Part shown: in pieces, positions 8,893 to 18,299 of the stretch | Numbering within the stretch: the stretch's first letter is position 1 | Layout: each line of letters starts with the position of its first letter | From: Micromonospora narathiwatensis | GTDB taxonomy: Bacteria; Actinomycetota; Actinomycetes; Mycobacteriales; Micromonosporaceae | Reading direction: 5' to 3' | Assembly (NCBI RefSeq): GCF_900089605.1 | Contig: NZ_LT594324.1 | Span: 372,001-436,000 of the forward strand | Length of the DNA: 64,000 bases | Notes under the pieces: generated by a model | What the model was told of the DNA's origin: nothing | Seen by the model: the letters and a program-made list of their open reading frames with translations, nothing else | Database searches by the model: none | Translations under genes and position numbers: made by a program

Positions 8893-8939
8893 TGCGGACC
8901 CTGGCCCGGCCCGGCTCCGGCGTACCCAGAGGTGCGCAC

Positions 8940-8979
8940 GATCCGGAGCGGAACGCGGCCGGCGTAGCCGCTCCGGATC
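8940..8979 (-). terminator. Terminator of the cellulase gene
   Basis: A 12-bp stem (8940-8951 with 8968-8979) and a 16-nt loop lie just beyond the cellulase stop codon on the minus strand. Confidence 0.7.
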
Positions 8980-9000
8980 GAGGCGGTCGTGGGGGTGGGA

Positions 9001-10980
<1,980 letters not shown>

Positions 10981-11019
10981 CGGGAGCCCCCGGTCCCGTG
11001 GTGGGACCGGGGGCTCCCG
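10981..11019 (-). terminator. Terminator of the DUF349 gene
   Basis: A perfect 17-bp stem (10981-10997 with 11003-11019) with a 5-nt loop lies 13 bp after the stop codon on the minus strand. Confidence 0.85.
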
Positions 11020-11032
11020 GAATCGGCTCAGC

Positions 11033-12241
11033 TCAGCTGGCCTGCTCGGCCAGCTGGAGGAACTGCCGCTTCGAGGCGAGCGCCTGCTCGGCCTCCTTGA
11101 TCCGCCGGGCGTCGCCGGCGGCCTGCGCCCGGGCCAGCCGCTCCTCGGCCTCGGCGACCTGCGCCCGCATCTGGGCGAGCAGCGGGTTGTCCTGCGGGGC
11201 GGTACGCCGCCACGCCGAATCCATCACCTCGCGGACCTTCTCGTCCACGACGCGCAGCCGGCGCTCCAACCCGGCGGCGGCCTCCCGGGGCACCCGGCCG
11301 GCCTCGTGCCACTGAGCCTGGATGTCCCGCAGCTTCGCCTGGGCGCCCTTGGGGTCGCCGTCGACGTCGAGCCCCTCCGCCTCGGCGAGCAGGGCCTGCT
11401 TGCGCTCCAGGTTGGCGCGCTGCTCGTTGTCCCGGGCCGAGAAGACCTCGCTGCGCCGGGTGAAGAACTCGTCCTGCGCCGCCCGGAACCGTTCCCAGAG
11501 CTTCTGCTCGGCCTCCTTGGACGCCCGCGGCGCGGCCTTCCACTGGGTCATCAGGTCCTTGAGCTGGCCGGCGGTGGCTCCCCAGTCGGTGGAGTCCTTC
11601 AGCTTCTCGGCCTCGGCGACCAGATCCTCCTTGGCCGACTGCGCCTGCTTGCGCTGCTGGTCCAGGGAGGCGAAGTGGGCGCCCCGACGCCGGGTGAAGC
11701 CGTCCCGCGCCGCGGCGAACCGCTTCCACAGCTCACCGTCGGCCTTCTTGTCGACCCCGCGGATGGTCTTCCACTCGTCGAGGATCTCCTTGAGCCGGTC
11801 CCCGGCGGTCTTCCATCCGGTCGACTCGGCGGCCAGCTTCTCCGCCTCCTCCACCAGGGCCGTCTTGCGGGCCAGGGCCTCGCCCCGAGCGGCGTCCCGG
11901 GCCGCCTTGGCCTCGCCGGCCTTCTCCTCGGCCACGGTGGCCAGCTTGTCGAGGCGCGCGGTCAGGGCGTCGATGTCGCCCACGACGTGCGCGTCGGCCA
12001 GCGAGGCGCGGATCCGCCGGATCGTGGTCAGGGAATGCCCGGCGTCCGCCGCGCCCGAGTTGAGCCGGGCCTCGGTCAGGTCAACCTCCGTCACCAGGTC
12101 GTCGAAGCGCCGGGCGAAGTGGGCCAACCCCTCCTCCGGGGCTCCCGCCTGCCAGGATCCGACCACCCGCTCGCCCTCGGCGGTCTTGACGTAGACGGTG
12201 CCGTCCGCGTCCACCCGTCCGAAGGCAGTCCAGTCGCTCAT
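11033..12241 (-). CDS. DUF349 domain-containing coiled-coil protein
   Basis: Cytoplasmic 402-aa protein of unknown function. After a beta-rich N-terminal segment (MSDWTAFGRVDADGTVYVKT) come three or more helical DUF349 repeats, each with a Trp-containing core such as LKEILDEWKTIRG, LKDLMTQWKAAP and LRDIQAQWHEAG, and each followed by an RFRAAQDEFF-like helix. The rest is charged coiled coil. I chose the ATG at 12241 because GAGG lies upstream and the sequence before it is not protein-like. It is a stand-alone gene with its own terminator and is divergent from the LigB-like/miaA operon. Confidence 0.88.
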   Translation of the reverse strand: MSDWTAFGRVDADGTVYVKTAEGERVVGSWQAGAPEEGLAHFARRFDDLVTEVDLTEARLNSGAADAGHSLTTIRRIRASLADAHVVGDIDALTARLDKLATVAEEKAGEAKAARDAARGEALARKTALVEEAEKLAAESTGWKTAGDRLKEILDEWKTIRGVDKKADGELWKRFAAARDGFTRRRGAHFASLDQQRKQAQSAKEDLVAEAEKLKDSTDWGATAGQLKDLMTQWKAAPRASKEAEQKLWERFRAAQDEFFTRRSEVFSARDNEQRANLERKQALLAEAEGLDVDGDPKGAQAKLRDIQAQWHEAGRVPREAAAGLERRLRVVDEKVREVMDSAWRRTAPQDNPLLAQMRAQVAEAEERLARAQAAGDARRIKEAEQALASKRQFLQLAEQAS

Positions 12242-12431
12242 GTGCCCATCCTCGTTCTCCCGGCGTCGACGGGAGGTCCCCGCGATCGCCGCCACGGCGC
12301 AGCAAAGTTACTTCCGGCATTGTCACAGGTCCGACCCGGTCCGTGTCGAGCGCCTGTCGTCGACCGTGACCATACGGTGTCGTAGCGCCCGGATGACCGG
12401 ATCGGCGCGGGGACGCACCGGGGCAGCCGGA

Positions 12432-12437
12432 TAGGTT
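12432..12437 (+). promoter_or_regulatory. -10 hexamer TAGGTT placed for a leaderless mRNA
   Basis: TAGGTT ends exactly 6 nt before the GTG start at 12444, and no Shine-Dalgarno sequence lies between. Transcription would begin at or next to the start codon. Confidence 0.5.
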
Positions 12438-12443
12438 GGACCG

Positions 12444-13205
12444 GTGCCCCTGGTCGCCGCCGCCGTCTGCCCCCACCCGCCCCTGATCGTGCCCGAGCTG
12501 GCCGGTGCCGCCGCGCCGGAGCTGGACGACCTCCGCGCCGCCTGCGCCGCCGCCTTGGCCCGCCTCCTCGCCACCGAACCGGACGAGATCCTGCTGGTGG
12601 GCGGCGGGCCGGAGACCACCCGGTTCGGGGCCGCCGACCACGGGTCGCTGCGCGGATACGGCCTCGACCGGTACGTCCGGCTGTGGAAGACCAACTGCTC
12701 CGGCGTCGAGGCCCTCCCGCTGAGCCTCACCGTCGGGGCGTGGCTGGTCGGTCGGACCGGCACCGAGCTGCCCCGGCTGGCCCGCTCCGTGGCCGTCGAC
12801 GCCCCGGTGGCCGAGTGCGCCGAGCTCGGGGTGGCCCTCTCCGCCGACTCCGAGCGGCGTACCGCGCTGCTGGTCATGGGAGACGGGTCGGCGTGCCGGG
12901 GCGTCAAGGCGCCCGGCTACGACGACCCGCGCGCGGAGGCGTACGACGACGGGGTGGCCCGGGCCCTGGCCGACGCGGACGCCGAGGCCCTGCTCGGCCT
13001 GGACCCGGTGCTGTCGGCGGAGCTGCGGGTCGCCGGGCGGGCGTCCTGGCAGGTGCTGGCCGGCGCGGTCCGCGCGGCGGGCGGCGACTGGCGCGGCGAG
13101 CCGCACCACTACTCGGCGCCCTACGGTGTCGCCTACTTCGTGGCCTTCTGGGGGCGGGTGGGCGAACCCGCGCGCCCCGCGGTCGCGAACGGAGAGCAGC
13201 GGTGA
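12444..13205 (+). CDS. LigB-like class III extradiol dioxygenase-family protein
   Basis: 253-aa protein resembling the catalytic B subunit fold of class III extradiol dioxygenases, starting MPLVAAAVCPHPPLIVPELAG with the early CPHPP pattern (a usual metal-ligand His). Other family features include LLVGGGPET, LLVMGDGSA and HHYSAPYGVAYFV. No ring-cleavage context is present. The gene overlaps the miaA start (GTGA), so it is co-expressed and probably translationally coupled with tRNA modification. The same neighbour is common upstream of miaA in actinobacteria. The real substrate is unknown, and an aromatic dioxygenase role should not be assumed. Confidence 0.8.
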   Translation: MPLVAAAVCPHPPLIVPELAGAAAPELDDLRAACAAALARLLATEPDEILLVGGGPETTRFGAADHGSLRGYGLDRYVRLWKTNCSGVEALPLSLTVGAWLVGRTGTELPRLARSVAVDAPVAECAELGVALSADSERRTALLVMGDGSACRGVKAPGYDDPRAEAYDDGVARALADADAEALLGLDPVLSAELRVAGRASWQVLAGAVRAAGGDWRGEPHHYSAPYGVAYFVAFWGRVGEPARPAVANGEQR

Positions 13206-14113
13206 CCGGGACCGTGGTGGCCGTGGTCGGGCCGACCGCGGCCGGCAAGTCGGCGCTGAGCATCGCCCTGGCGCACGCCCTCGACGGCGAGGTGGTCAAC
13301 GCCGACTCGATGCAGCTCTACCAGGGCATGGACATCGGCACCGCCAAGCTGACCCCGGCCGAGCGGGAGGGCGTGCCGCACCATCTGCTCGACATCTGGG
13401 CGGTGACCGAGCCGGCCAGCGTCGCCGAATACCAGAAGCTGGCCCGCGCGGCGGTGGACGACATCCTCGCCCGGGGGCGGGTGCCGCTGCTGGTCGGCGG
13501 CTCCGGCCTGTACGTGCGGGCGGTGCTGGAGCAGTTCGAGTTCCCCGGCACCGATCCGGCGGTGCGCCAGCGGCTGGAGGCGGAGCTGGCGGCGGTCGGC
13601 CCGGCCCCGCTGTACGCCCGCCTCAGCGAGGCCGATCCGGCGGCGGCGGCGGGCATCCTGCCGGGTAACGGGCGGCGGATCGTCCGGGCCCTGGAGGTGA
13701 TCGAGCTGACCGGGGCGCCGTTCACCGCGTCCCTGCCCGAGCCGACGCCGTACTACCCGTCGGTGCAGCTCGGGGTGGACCTGGACACCGCGCTGCTGGA
13801 CGAGCGGATCGCGCTGCGGGTGGACCGGATGTGGGCCGACGGCCTGGTCGCCGAGACGCGGACGCTGGTCGGACGCGGCCTGCCCGAGGGGCGTACGGCC
13901 AGCCGGGCCCTCGGCTACCAGCAGGTGCTGCGCCTCCTGGCCGGGGAGCTGACCGAGACCGAGGCGTACGAGGAGACGATCCGGGCCACCCGCCGGTTCG
14001 TCCGCCGGCAGCGTTCCTGGTTCCGGCGTGACCCGCGTATCCACTGGTTGGACTCGGCGTCGCCTTCGTTTCTGGACACTGCGCTGCGGGTGGTCGCCGA
14101 CCATCGGGAATGA
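13202..14113 (+). CDS. miaA: tRNA dimethylallyltransferase
   Basis: Adds a dimethylallyl group to A37 of tRNAs that read codons starting with U, 303 aa. It has the P-loop GPTAAGKSALS, the DSMQLY motif holding the catalytic Asp, GTAKLTPAE, LVGGSGLYVRA and the C-terminal RRFVRRQRSWFRRD element that contacts tRNA. The GTG start overlaps the TGA of the LigB-like gene. dapF begins only 7 bp after its stop, so LigB-like, miaA and dapF form one operon. Its product feeds MiaB. Confidence 0.96.
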   Translation: MTGTVVAVVGPTAAGKSALSIALAHALDGEVVNADSMQLYQGMDIGTAKLTPAEREGVPHHLLDIWAVTEPASVAEYQKLARAAVDDILARGRVPLLVGGSGLYVRAVLEQFEFPGTDPAVRQRLEAELAAVGPAPLYARLSEADPAAAAGILPGNGRRIVRALEVIELTGAPFTASLPEPTPYYPSVQLGVDLDTALLDERIALRVDRMWADGLVAETRTLVGRGLPEGRTASRALGYQQVLRLLAGELTETEAYEETIRATRRFVRRQRSWFRRDPRIHWLDSASPSFLDTALRVVADHRE

Positions 14114-14120
14114 TGGGAGC

Positions 14121-14990
14121 GTGGAGTTCACCAAGGGCCACGGCACCGGCAACGACTTCGTCATCCTGCCCGACCCGGACGGGGCGCTCGACCTGACGCC
14201 CCGGCTGGTCGCCGCGCTCTGCGACCGGCGGCGCGGCATCGGCGGGGACGGCGTGCTGCGCGTGGTACGCGCCGCCAAGCACCCGGAGGGCGTCGCCCTG
14301 GCCGGCGAGGCCGAGTGGTTCATGGACTACTGGAACTCCGACGGCTCGTACGCCGAGATGTGCGGCAACGGCGCCCGGGTCTTCGTCCGCTACCTGCTGG
14401 ACTCGGGGCTGGCCGTGCCGTCCGGGGCGGGGCTGCCGGTCGCCACCCGGGCCGGCCTGGTCCGCGCCCGCGTCGAGGGGGAGGAGGACATCGCGATCGA
14501 GATGCCCCACCCCCGGCTGGGCGACCCGGCCGCCGCCGGCCTGGGCGGGCTGGCCCTGACCGGCACGGCGGTGGACGTGGGCAACCCGCACCTGGTCTGT
14601 GCCCTGCCGGCCGGCGTGGAGTTGGCCGCCCTCGACCTCACCCGGGCGCCCGATGTCGACCCGGCGGTCTTTCCCGCCGGGGTGAACGTCGAGTTCACCG
14701 CCCCCGGCGGGCCGCTGGCCGGCACCGACGGGCACGTGCTGATGCGGGTCTACGAGCGCGGCTCCGCCGAGACGCTCTCCTGCGGCACGGGTGCCTGCGC
14801 GGTGGCGGCGGTGGCGCTGCGGGACGCCGACCGGGACGCCGGCACGATCGCCGTCGACGTCCCCGGTGGCCGCCTCACGGTCACCCTCACCGCCGACTCC
14901 TGCTGGCTCGCCGGCCCCGCCGTCCTGATCGCCACCGGCACCCTCCCCCTCCCCCTCCCCTTCCCCACCCCGCGCGATCTTGCACTTTGA
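14121..14990 (+). CDS. dapF: Diaminopimelate epimerase
   Basis: Interconverts LL- and meso-diaminopimelate for lysine and peptidoglycan synthesis, 289 aa. The two catalytic Cys lie in EMCGNGARVF and LSCGTGACAV. The GTG at 14121 begins VEFTKGHGTGNDFV, the normal N-terminus, with GGGAG upstream. The C-terminal tail is odd: after ATGTL it runs into PLPLPFPTPRDLAL, encoded by a pyrimidine tract and by the left arm of a dispersed hairpin element. The last four codons and the stop context therefore come from the repeat, which suggests that the original gene end was replaced. Confidence 0.95.
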   Translation: MEFTKGHGTGNDFVILPDPDGALDLTPRLVAALCDRRRGIGGDGVLRVVRAAKHPEGVALAGEAEWFMDYWNSDGSYAEMCGNGARVFVRYLLDSGLAVPSGAGLPVATRAGLVRARVEGEEDIAIEMPHPRLGDPAAAGLGGLALTGTAVDVGNPHLVCALPAGVELAALDLTRAPDVDPAVFPAGVNVEFTAPGGPLAGTDGHVLMRVYERGSAETLSCGTGACAVAAVALRDADRDAGTIAVDVPGGRLTVTLTADSCWLAGPAVLIATGTLPLPLPFPTPRDLAL

Positions 14991-15043
14991 GTCGCCCCTG
15001 CGCCCCAGATGCCCGGTATGCCTAGGCAGGAAGTGCAAGATCG
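14975..15043. repeat. Dispersed hairpin element, copy 1
   Basis: A 13-bp perfect inverted repeat (CGATCTTGCACTT at 14975-14987, complement at 15031-15043) encloses a 43-nt loop containing TGCCTAGGCA. A C/T-rich tract lies on the left and a G-rich tract on the right. It sits between convergent dapF and the malic enzyme gene and overlaps the dapF 3' end. A second copy in opposite orientation is at 43865-43935. It probably also works as a bidirectional terminator. Confidence 0.8.
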
Positions 15044-15105
15044 GCGGGAAGGGGGTGGGGACGGGGGTGGGGAAGGGCGTGGGGAAGGGGGTGGGAAGGG
15101 GTGGG

Positions 15106-16578
15106 TTAGGGGGTGGCGCTGGCTTCGGCGGCGATCTCGGGGAGGTCGGCCGGGCCGGGGTCGGCGACCGGCGGAGGGGTCGCGGCCGGGTTCTGCGCGG
15201 CGGCGCGGACGGCGGCGGCGACGGCCGGGGCGACCCGGGCGTCGAAGACGCTCGGCACGATCACCGTCGGGTTGATCTTGTCCTCGCCGACCACGTCCGC
15301 GATGGCCTGGGCCGCCGCGAGCGCCATCTCCTCGGTGAACTCCTCGGCGTGCGCGTCGAGCATGCCCCGGAAGACGCCGGGGAAGGCGAGCACATTGTTG
15401 ATCTGGTTCGGCTGGTCGGAGCGGCCGGTGGCGACCACCGCGGCGTACTTGCGCGCCTCCCGCGGGTCGACCTCCGGGTCCGGGTTGGCCAGCGCGAAGA
15501 CGATCGCGTCCTTGGCCATGGTGGCGATGTCGTCGCCGGTGAGCAGGTTCGGCGCGCTCACCCCGATGAAGACGTCCGCGCCCGCGACCGCCCCGCGCAG
15601 GTCGCCCGCGTAGTTCTCCTTGTTGGTGTTCTCCGCCAGCCACTGCCAGGCCGGGTTGAGGTCGGTCAGCCCACGGTGCAGGGCGCCCTGCCGGTCGTAC
15701 GCGATGATGTCGCCCACGCCCTGCCGGAGCAGCAGCTTCATGATCGCGGTGCCGGCCGCGCCGGCGCCGGAGACGACCACCCGGACGTCCGGGAGCCGCT
15801 TGCCCACGACGCGCAGCGCGTTGGTCAGCGCGGCGAGGACGCAGATCGCGGTGCCGTGCTGGTCGTCGTGGAAGACCGGGATGTCCAGCGCCTCGCGCAG
15901 CCGGGCCTCGATCTCGAAGCAGCGCGGCGCGGCGATGTCCTCCAGGTTGATCCCGCCGTACGCGGGGGCGATCGCCTTGACGATCGAGACGATCTCGTCG
16001 GTGTCCTGGGTGTCCAGCACCACCGGCCAGGCGTCCACCCCGCCGAAGCGCTTGAACAGCGCCGCCTTGCCCTCCATCACCGGCAGCGAGGCGGCCGGCC
16101 CGAGGTTGCCCAGGCCGAGCACAGCCGAGCCGTCGCTGACCACGGCGACCGTGTTGCGCTTGATGGTGAGCCGGCGGGCGTCGGCCGGGTTCTCGGCGAT
16201 CGCCATGCAGACCCGGGCCACCCCCGGGGTGTACGCGCGGGACAGCTCGTCCCGGGTGCGCAGCGCCACCTTCGAGTTGACCTCGATCTTGCCGCCCAGG
16301 TGCAGCAGGAACGTCCGGTCGGAGACCTTACGGACGTCCACCCCGTCCAGCTCGGTCAGCGTCTTGACCACCTGGTCGGCGTGGCCGGCGTCGGCGGTGT
16401 CGCAGGTGAGGTCGACGATCACGTACGCCGGGTCGGAGTCGACCACGTCGAGCGCGGTGACGATGGCGCCGGCCTCGCCGGCCGCGGTGGTCAACCGCCC
16501 GATGGAGGAGGCGTCCGCGGGTACCGCGATCCGGATCGTGATCGAGAATCCGGCACTCGGCAGTCGGCTGATGGCCAC
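15106..16578 (-). CDS. NAD-dependent malic enzyme with N-terminal ACT domain
   Basis: Oxidative decarboxylation of malate to pyruvate, 490 aa. Residues about 1-85 form an ACT-like regulatory domain (ITIRIAVPADASSIGRLTTA and VDVRKVSDR). The malic domain follows with RAYTPGVARVC, the catalytic Lys region LTIKRNTVAVV, the metal-site motif EDIAAPRCFEIE, FHDDQHGTA and the Rossmann GAGAAGTA. I chose the GTG at 16578 because GGAGGA precedes it at a good distance; the upstream open codons lie in the divergent promoter region with hflX. The final codons (SATP, stop) fall in the same GGTGGGTTAGGG context seen at the end of the kinase gene at 43967. Confidence 0.92.
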   Translation of the reverse strand: MAISRLPSAGFSITIRIAVPADASSIGRLTTAAGEAGAIVTALDVVDSDPAYVIVDLTCDTADAGHADQVVKTLTELDGVDVRKVSDRTFLLHLGGKIEVNSKVALRTRDELSRAYTPGVARVCMAIAENPADARRLTIKRNTVAVVSDGSAVLGLGNLGPAASLPVMEGKAALFKRFGGVDAWPVVLDTQDTDEIVSIVKAIAPAYGGINLEDIAAPRCFEIEARLREALDIPVFHDDQHGTAICVLAALTNALRVVGKRLPDVRVVVSGAGAAGTAIMKLLLRQGVGDIIAYDRQGALHRGLTDLNPAWQWLAENTNKENYAGDLRGAVAGADVFIGVSAPNLLTGDDIATMAKDAIVFALANPDPEVDPREARKYAAVVATGRSDQPNQINNVLAFPGVFRGMLDAHAEEFTEEMALAAAQAIADVVGEDKINPTVIVPSVFDARVAPAVAAAVRAAAQNPAATPPPVADPGPADLPEIAAEASATP

Positions 16579-16666
16579 GAAAACTCCTCCGTCTTCCTGA
16601 GCGGTTCGCCTCGCATTTCTACTCGCTCGCCCAGTTCTGTCGGCATCCGCCCCCGCTACTGGTGGG

Positions 16667-16695
16667 TATGCCCACGCGCGGTGTCCACGGGCATA
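16667..16695. promoter_or_regulatory. Inverted repeat in the malic enzyme/hflX divergent region
   Basis: TATGCCC (16667-16673) and GGGCATA (16689-16695) form a 7-bp inverted repeat separated by 15 nt, midway between two divergent genes. It could be an operator, but no factor can be named. Confidence 0.3.
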
Positions 16696-16786
16696 TAGCG
16701 GGTGCGTCGAGCGTTGCCACATGTCAGGATTGCTCGTACGCGCCGGAAACCGCTCGGCGAAGGATATAACGGACAGGAGACGCAGT

Positions 16787-18250
16787 TTGCGAGAGCAGGA
16801 GACCTTCCTTCCCTACGAGGACGACGAGCTCGACGCCACCACCGGCGAGTTCGAGCTGTCGGAGCGGCAGGCGCTGCGGCGGGTCCCCGGCCTCTCCACC
16901 GAGCTCACCGACATCACCGAGGTCGAATACCGCCAGCTGCGGCTGGAGCGGGTCGTCCTGGTGGGCGTCTGGACCGAGGGGACGCAGACCGACGCCGACA
17001 ACAGCCTCACCGAGCTGGCGGCGCTGGCCGAGACGGCCGGCTCGCAGGTGCTCGAAGGGCTGATCCAGCGCCGCAACCGGCCCGACCCGGCCACGTACAT
17101 CGGTCGGGGCAAGGTCGACGACCTGGGCGCGGTGGTCCTCTCCACCGGCGCCGACACGGTGATCTGCGACGGTGAGCTGTCCCCGTCCCAGCTGCGCAAC
17201 CTGGAGCAGCGCACCAAGGTCAAGGTGGTCGACCGGACCGCCCTGATCCTCGACATCTTCGCCCAGCACGCCAAGAGCCGCGAGGGCAAGGCGCAGGTCG
17301 AGCTGGCCCAGCTCGAATACCTGCTGCCGCGGCTGCGCGGTTGGGGTGAGACGCTCTCCCGGCAGACCGGTGGTAGCGGCCGTGGCGGCGGCGCCGGCGG
17401 TGGTGTGGGTCTGCGCGGGCCCGGTGAGACCAAGCTGGAGACCGACCGGCGTCGGATCCGGCACCGGATCGCCAAGCTGCGCCGCGAGATCAAGAGCATG
17501 ACCACGGTACGCCAGACCAAGCGGGCCCGCCGCTCGCGCAACGCGGTGCCCGCGGTGGCCATCGCCGGCTACACCAACGCCGGCAAGTCCAGCCTGCTCA
17601 ACCGGCTCACCGGGGCGGGCGTGCTGGTGGAGAACGCGCTCTTCGCCACCCTGGACCCGACCACCCGCAAGGCCACCGCCCCGGACGGCCGGCTCTATAC
17701 CCTCTCCGACACGGTCGGCTTCGTCCGGCACCTGCCGCACCAGATCGTCGAGGCGTTCCGCTCGACGCTGGAGGAGGTCGCCGACGCCGACCTGGTGGTG
17801 CACGTGGTCGACGGCACCCACCCGGACCCGGAGGAGCAGGTGCGCGCGGTCCGCGAGGTGCTCGCCGAGGTCGGTGCCGACCGGCTGCCCGAGCTGCTGG
17901 TGGTCAACAAGACCGACGCGGCCGACGAGGAGGCGCTGCTGCGGCTCAAGCGGCTCTGGCCGGACGCCGTCCTCGTCTCCGCGCACACCGGGCGCGGCAT
18001 CGACGGGCTGCGCGAGGCGATCGAGCAGCGGCTGCCCCGCCCGGCGGTCGAGGTCCGCGCGGTGCTCCCGTACGACCGGGGCGACCTGGTGGCCCGGGTG
18101 CACCGGCAGGGCGAGGTGCTGAGCACCTCCCACCTGCCCGAGGGCACGCTGCTGCACGTACGGGTGGGGGAGGCGCTCGCCGCCGAACTGGCGCCGTACC
18201 GCGCCGGGGACCGGCTCGTCGGCGAGGAGCGGGTGGGCGCCGGTCGCTGA
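16787..18250 (+). CDS. hflX: GTPase HflX
   Basis: Ribosome-associated GTPase that splits stalled or stressed ribosomes, 487 aa. The N-terminal HflX domain has LVGVWTEGT, RRNRPDPATYIGRGK and a Gly-rich insert (GGSGRGGGAGGG) before GLRGPGETKLETDRR. The GTPase domain has G1 GYTNAGKSS, G3 DTVGF and G4 NKTD. The start is uncertain. The frame is open from an ATG at 16721, but a TTG at 16787 has an ACAGGAG site 7 nt upstream, and a TATAAC hexamer at 16765-16770 would place the promoter inside the longer version. I therefore prefer the TTG. Confidence 0.9.
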   Translation: MREQETFLPYEDDELDATTGEFELSERQALRRVPGLSTELTDITEVEYRQLRLERVVLVGVWTEGTQTDADNSLTELAALAETAGSQVLEGLIQRRNRPDPATYIGRGKVDDLGAVVLSTGADTVICDGELSPSQLRNLEQRTKVKVVDRTALILDIFAQHAKSREGKAQVELAQLEYLLPRLRGWGETLSRQTGGSGRGGGAGGGVGLRGPGETKLETDRRRIRHRIAKLRREIKSMTTVRQTKRARRSRNAVPAVAIAGYTNAGKSSLLNRLTGAGVLVENALFATLDPTTRKATAPDGRLYTLSDTVGFVRHLPHQIVEAFRSTLEEVADADLVVHVVDGTHPDPEEQVRAVREVLAEVGADRLPELLVVNKTDAADEEALLRLKRLWPDAVLVSAHTGRGIDGLREAIEQRLPRPAVEVRAVLPYDRGDLVARVHRQGEVLSTSHLPEGTLLHVRVGEALAAELAPYRAGDRLVGEERVGAGR

Positions 18251-18299
18251 GCCGTCCGGCGTCACCCGCCCGAAACCGGGGACATGCGACACTTGGCAC

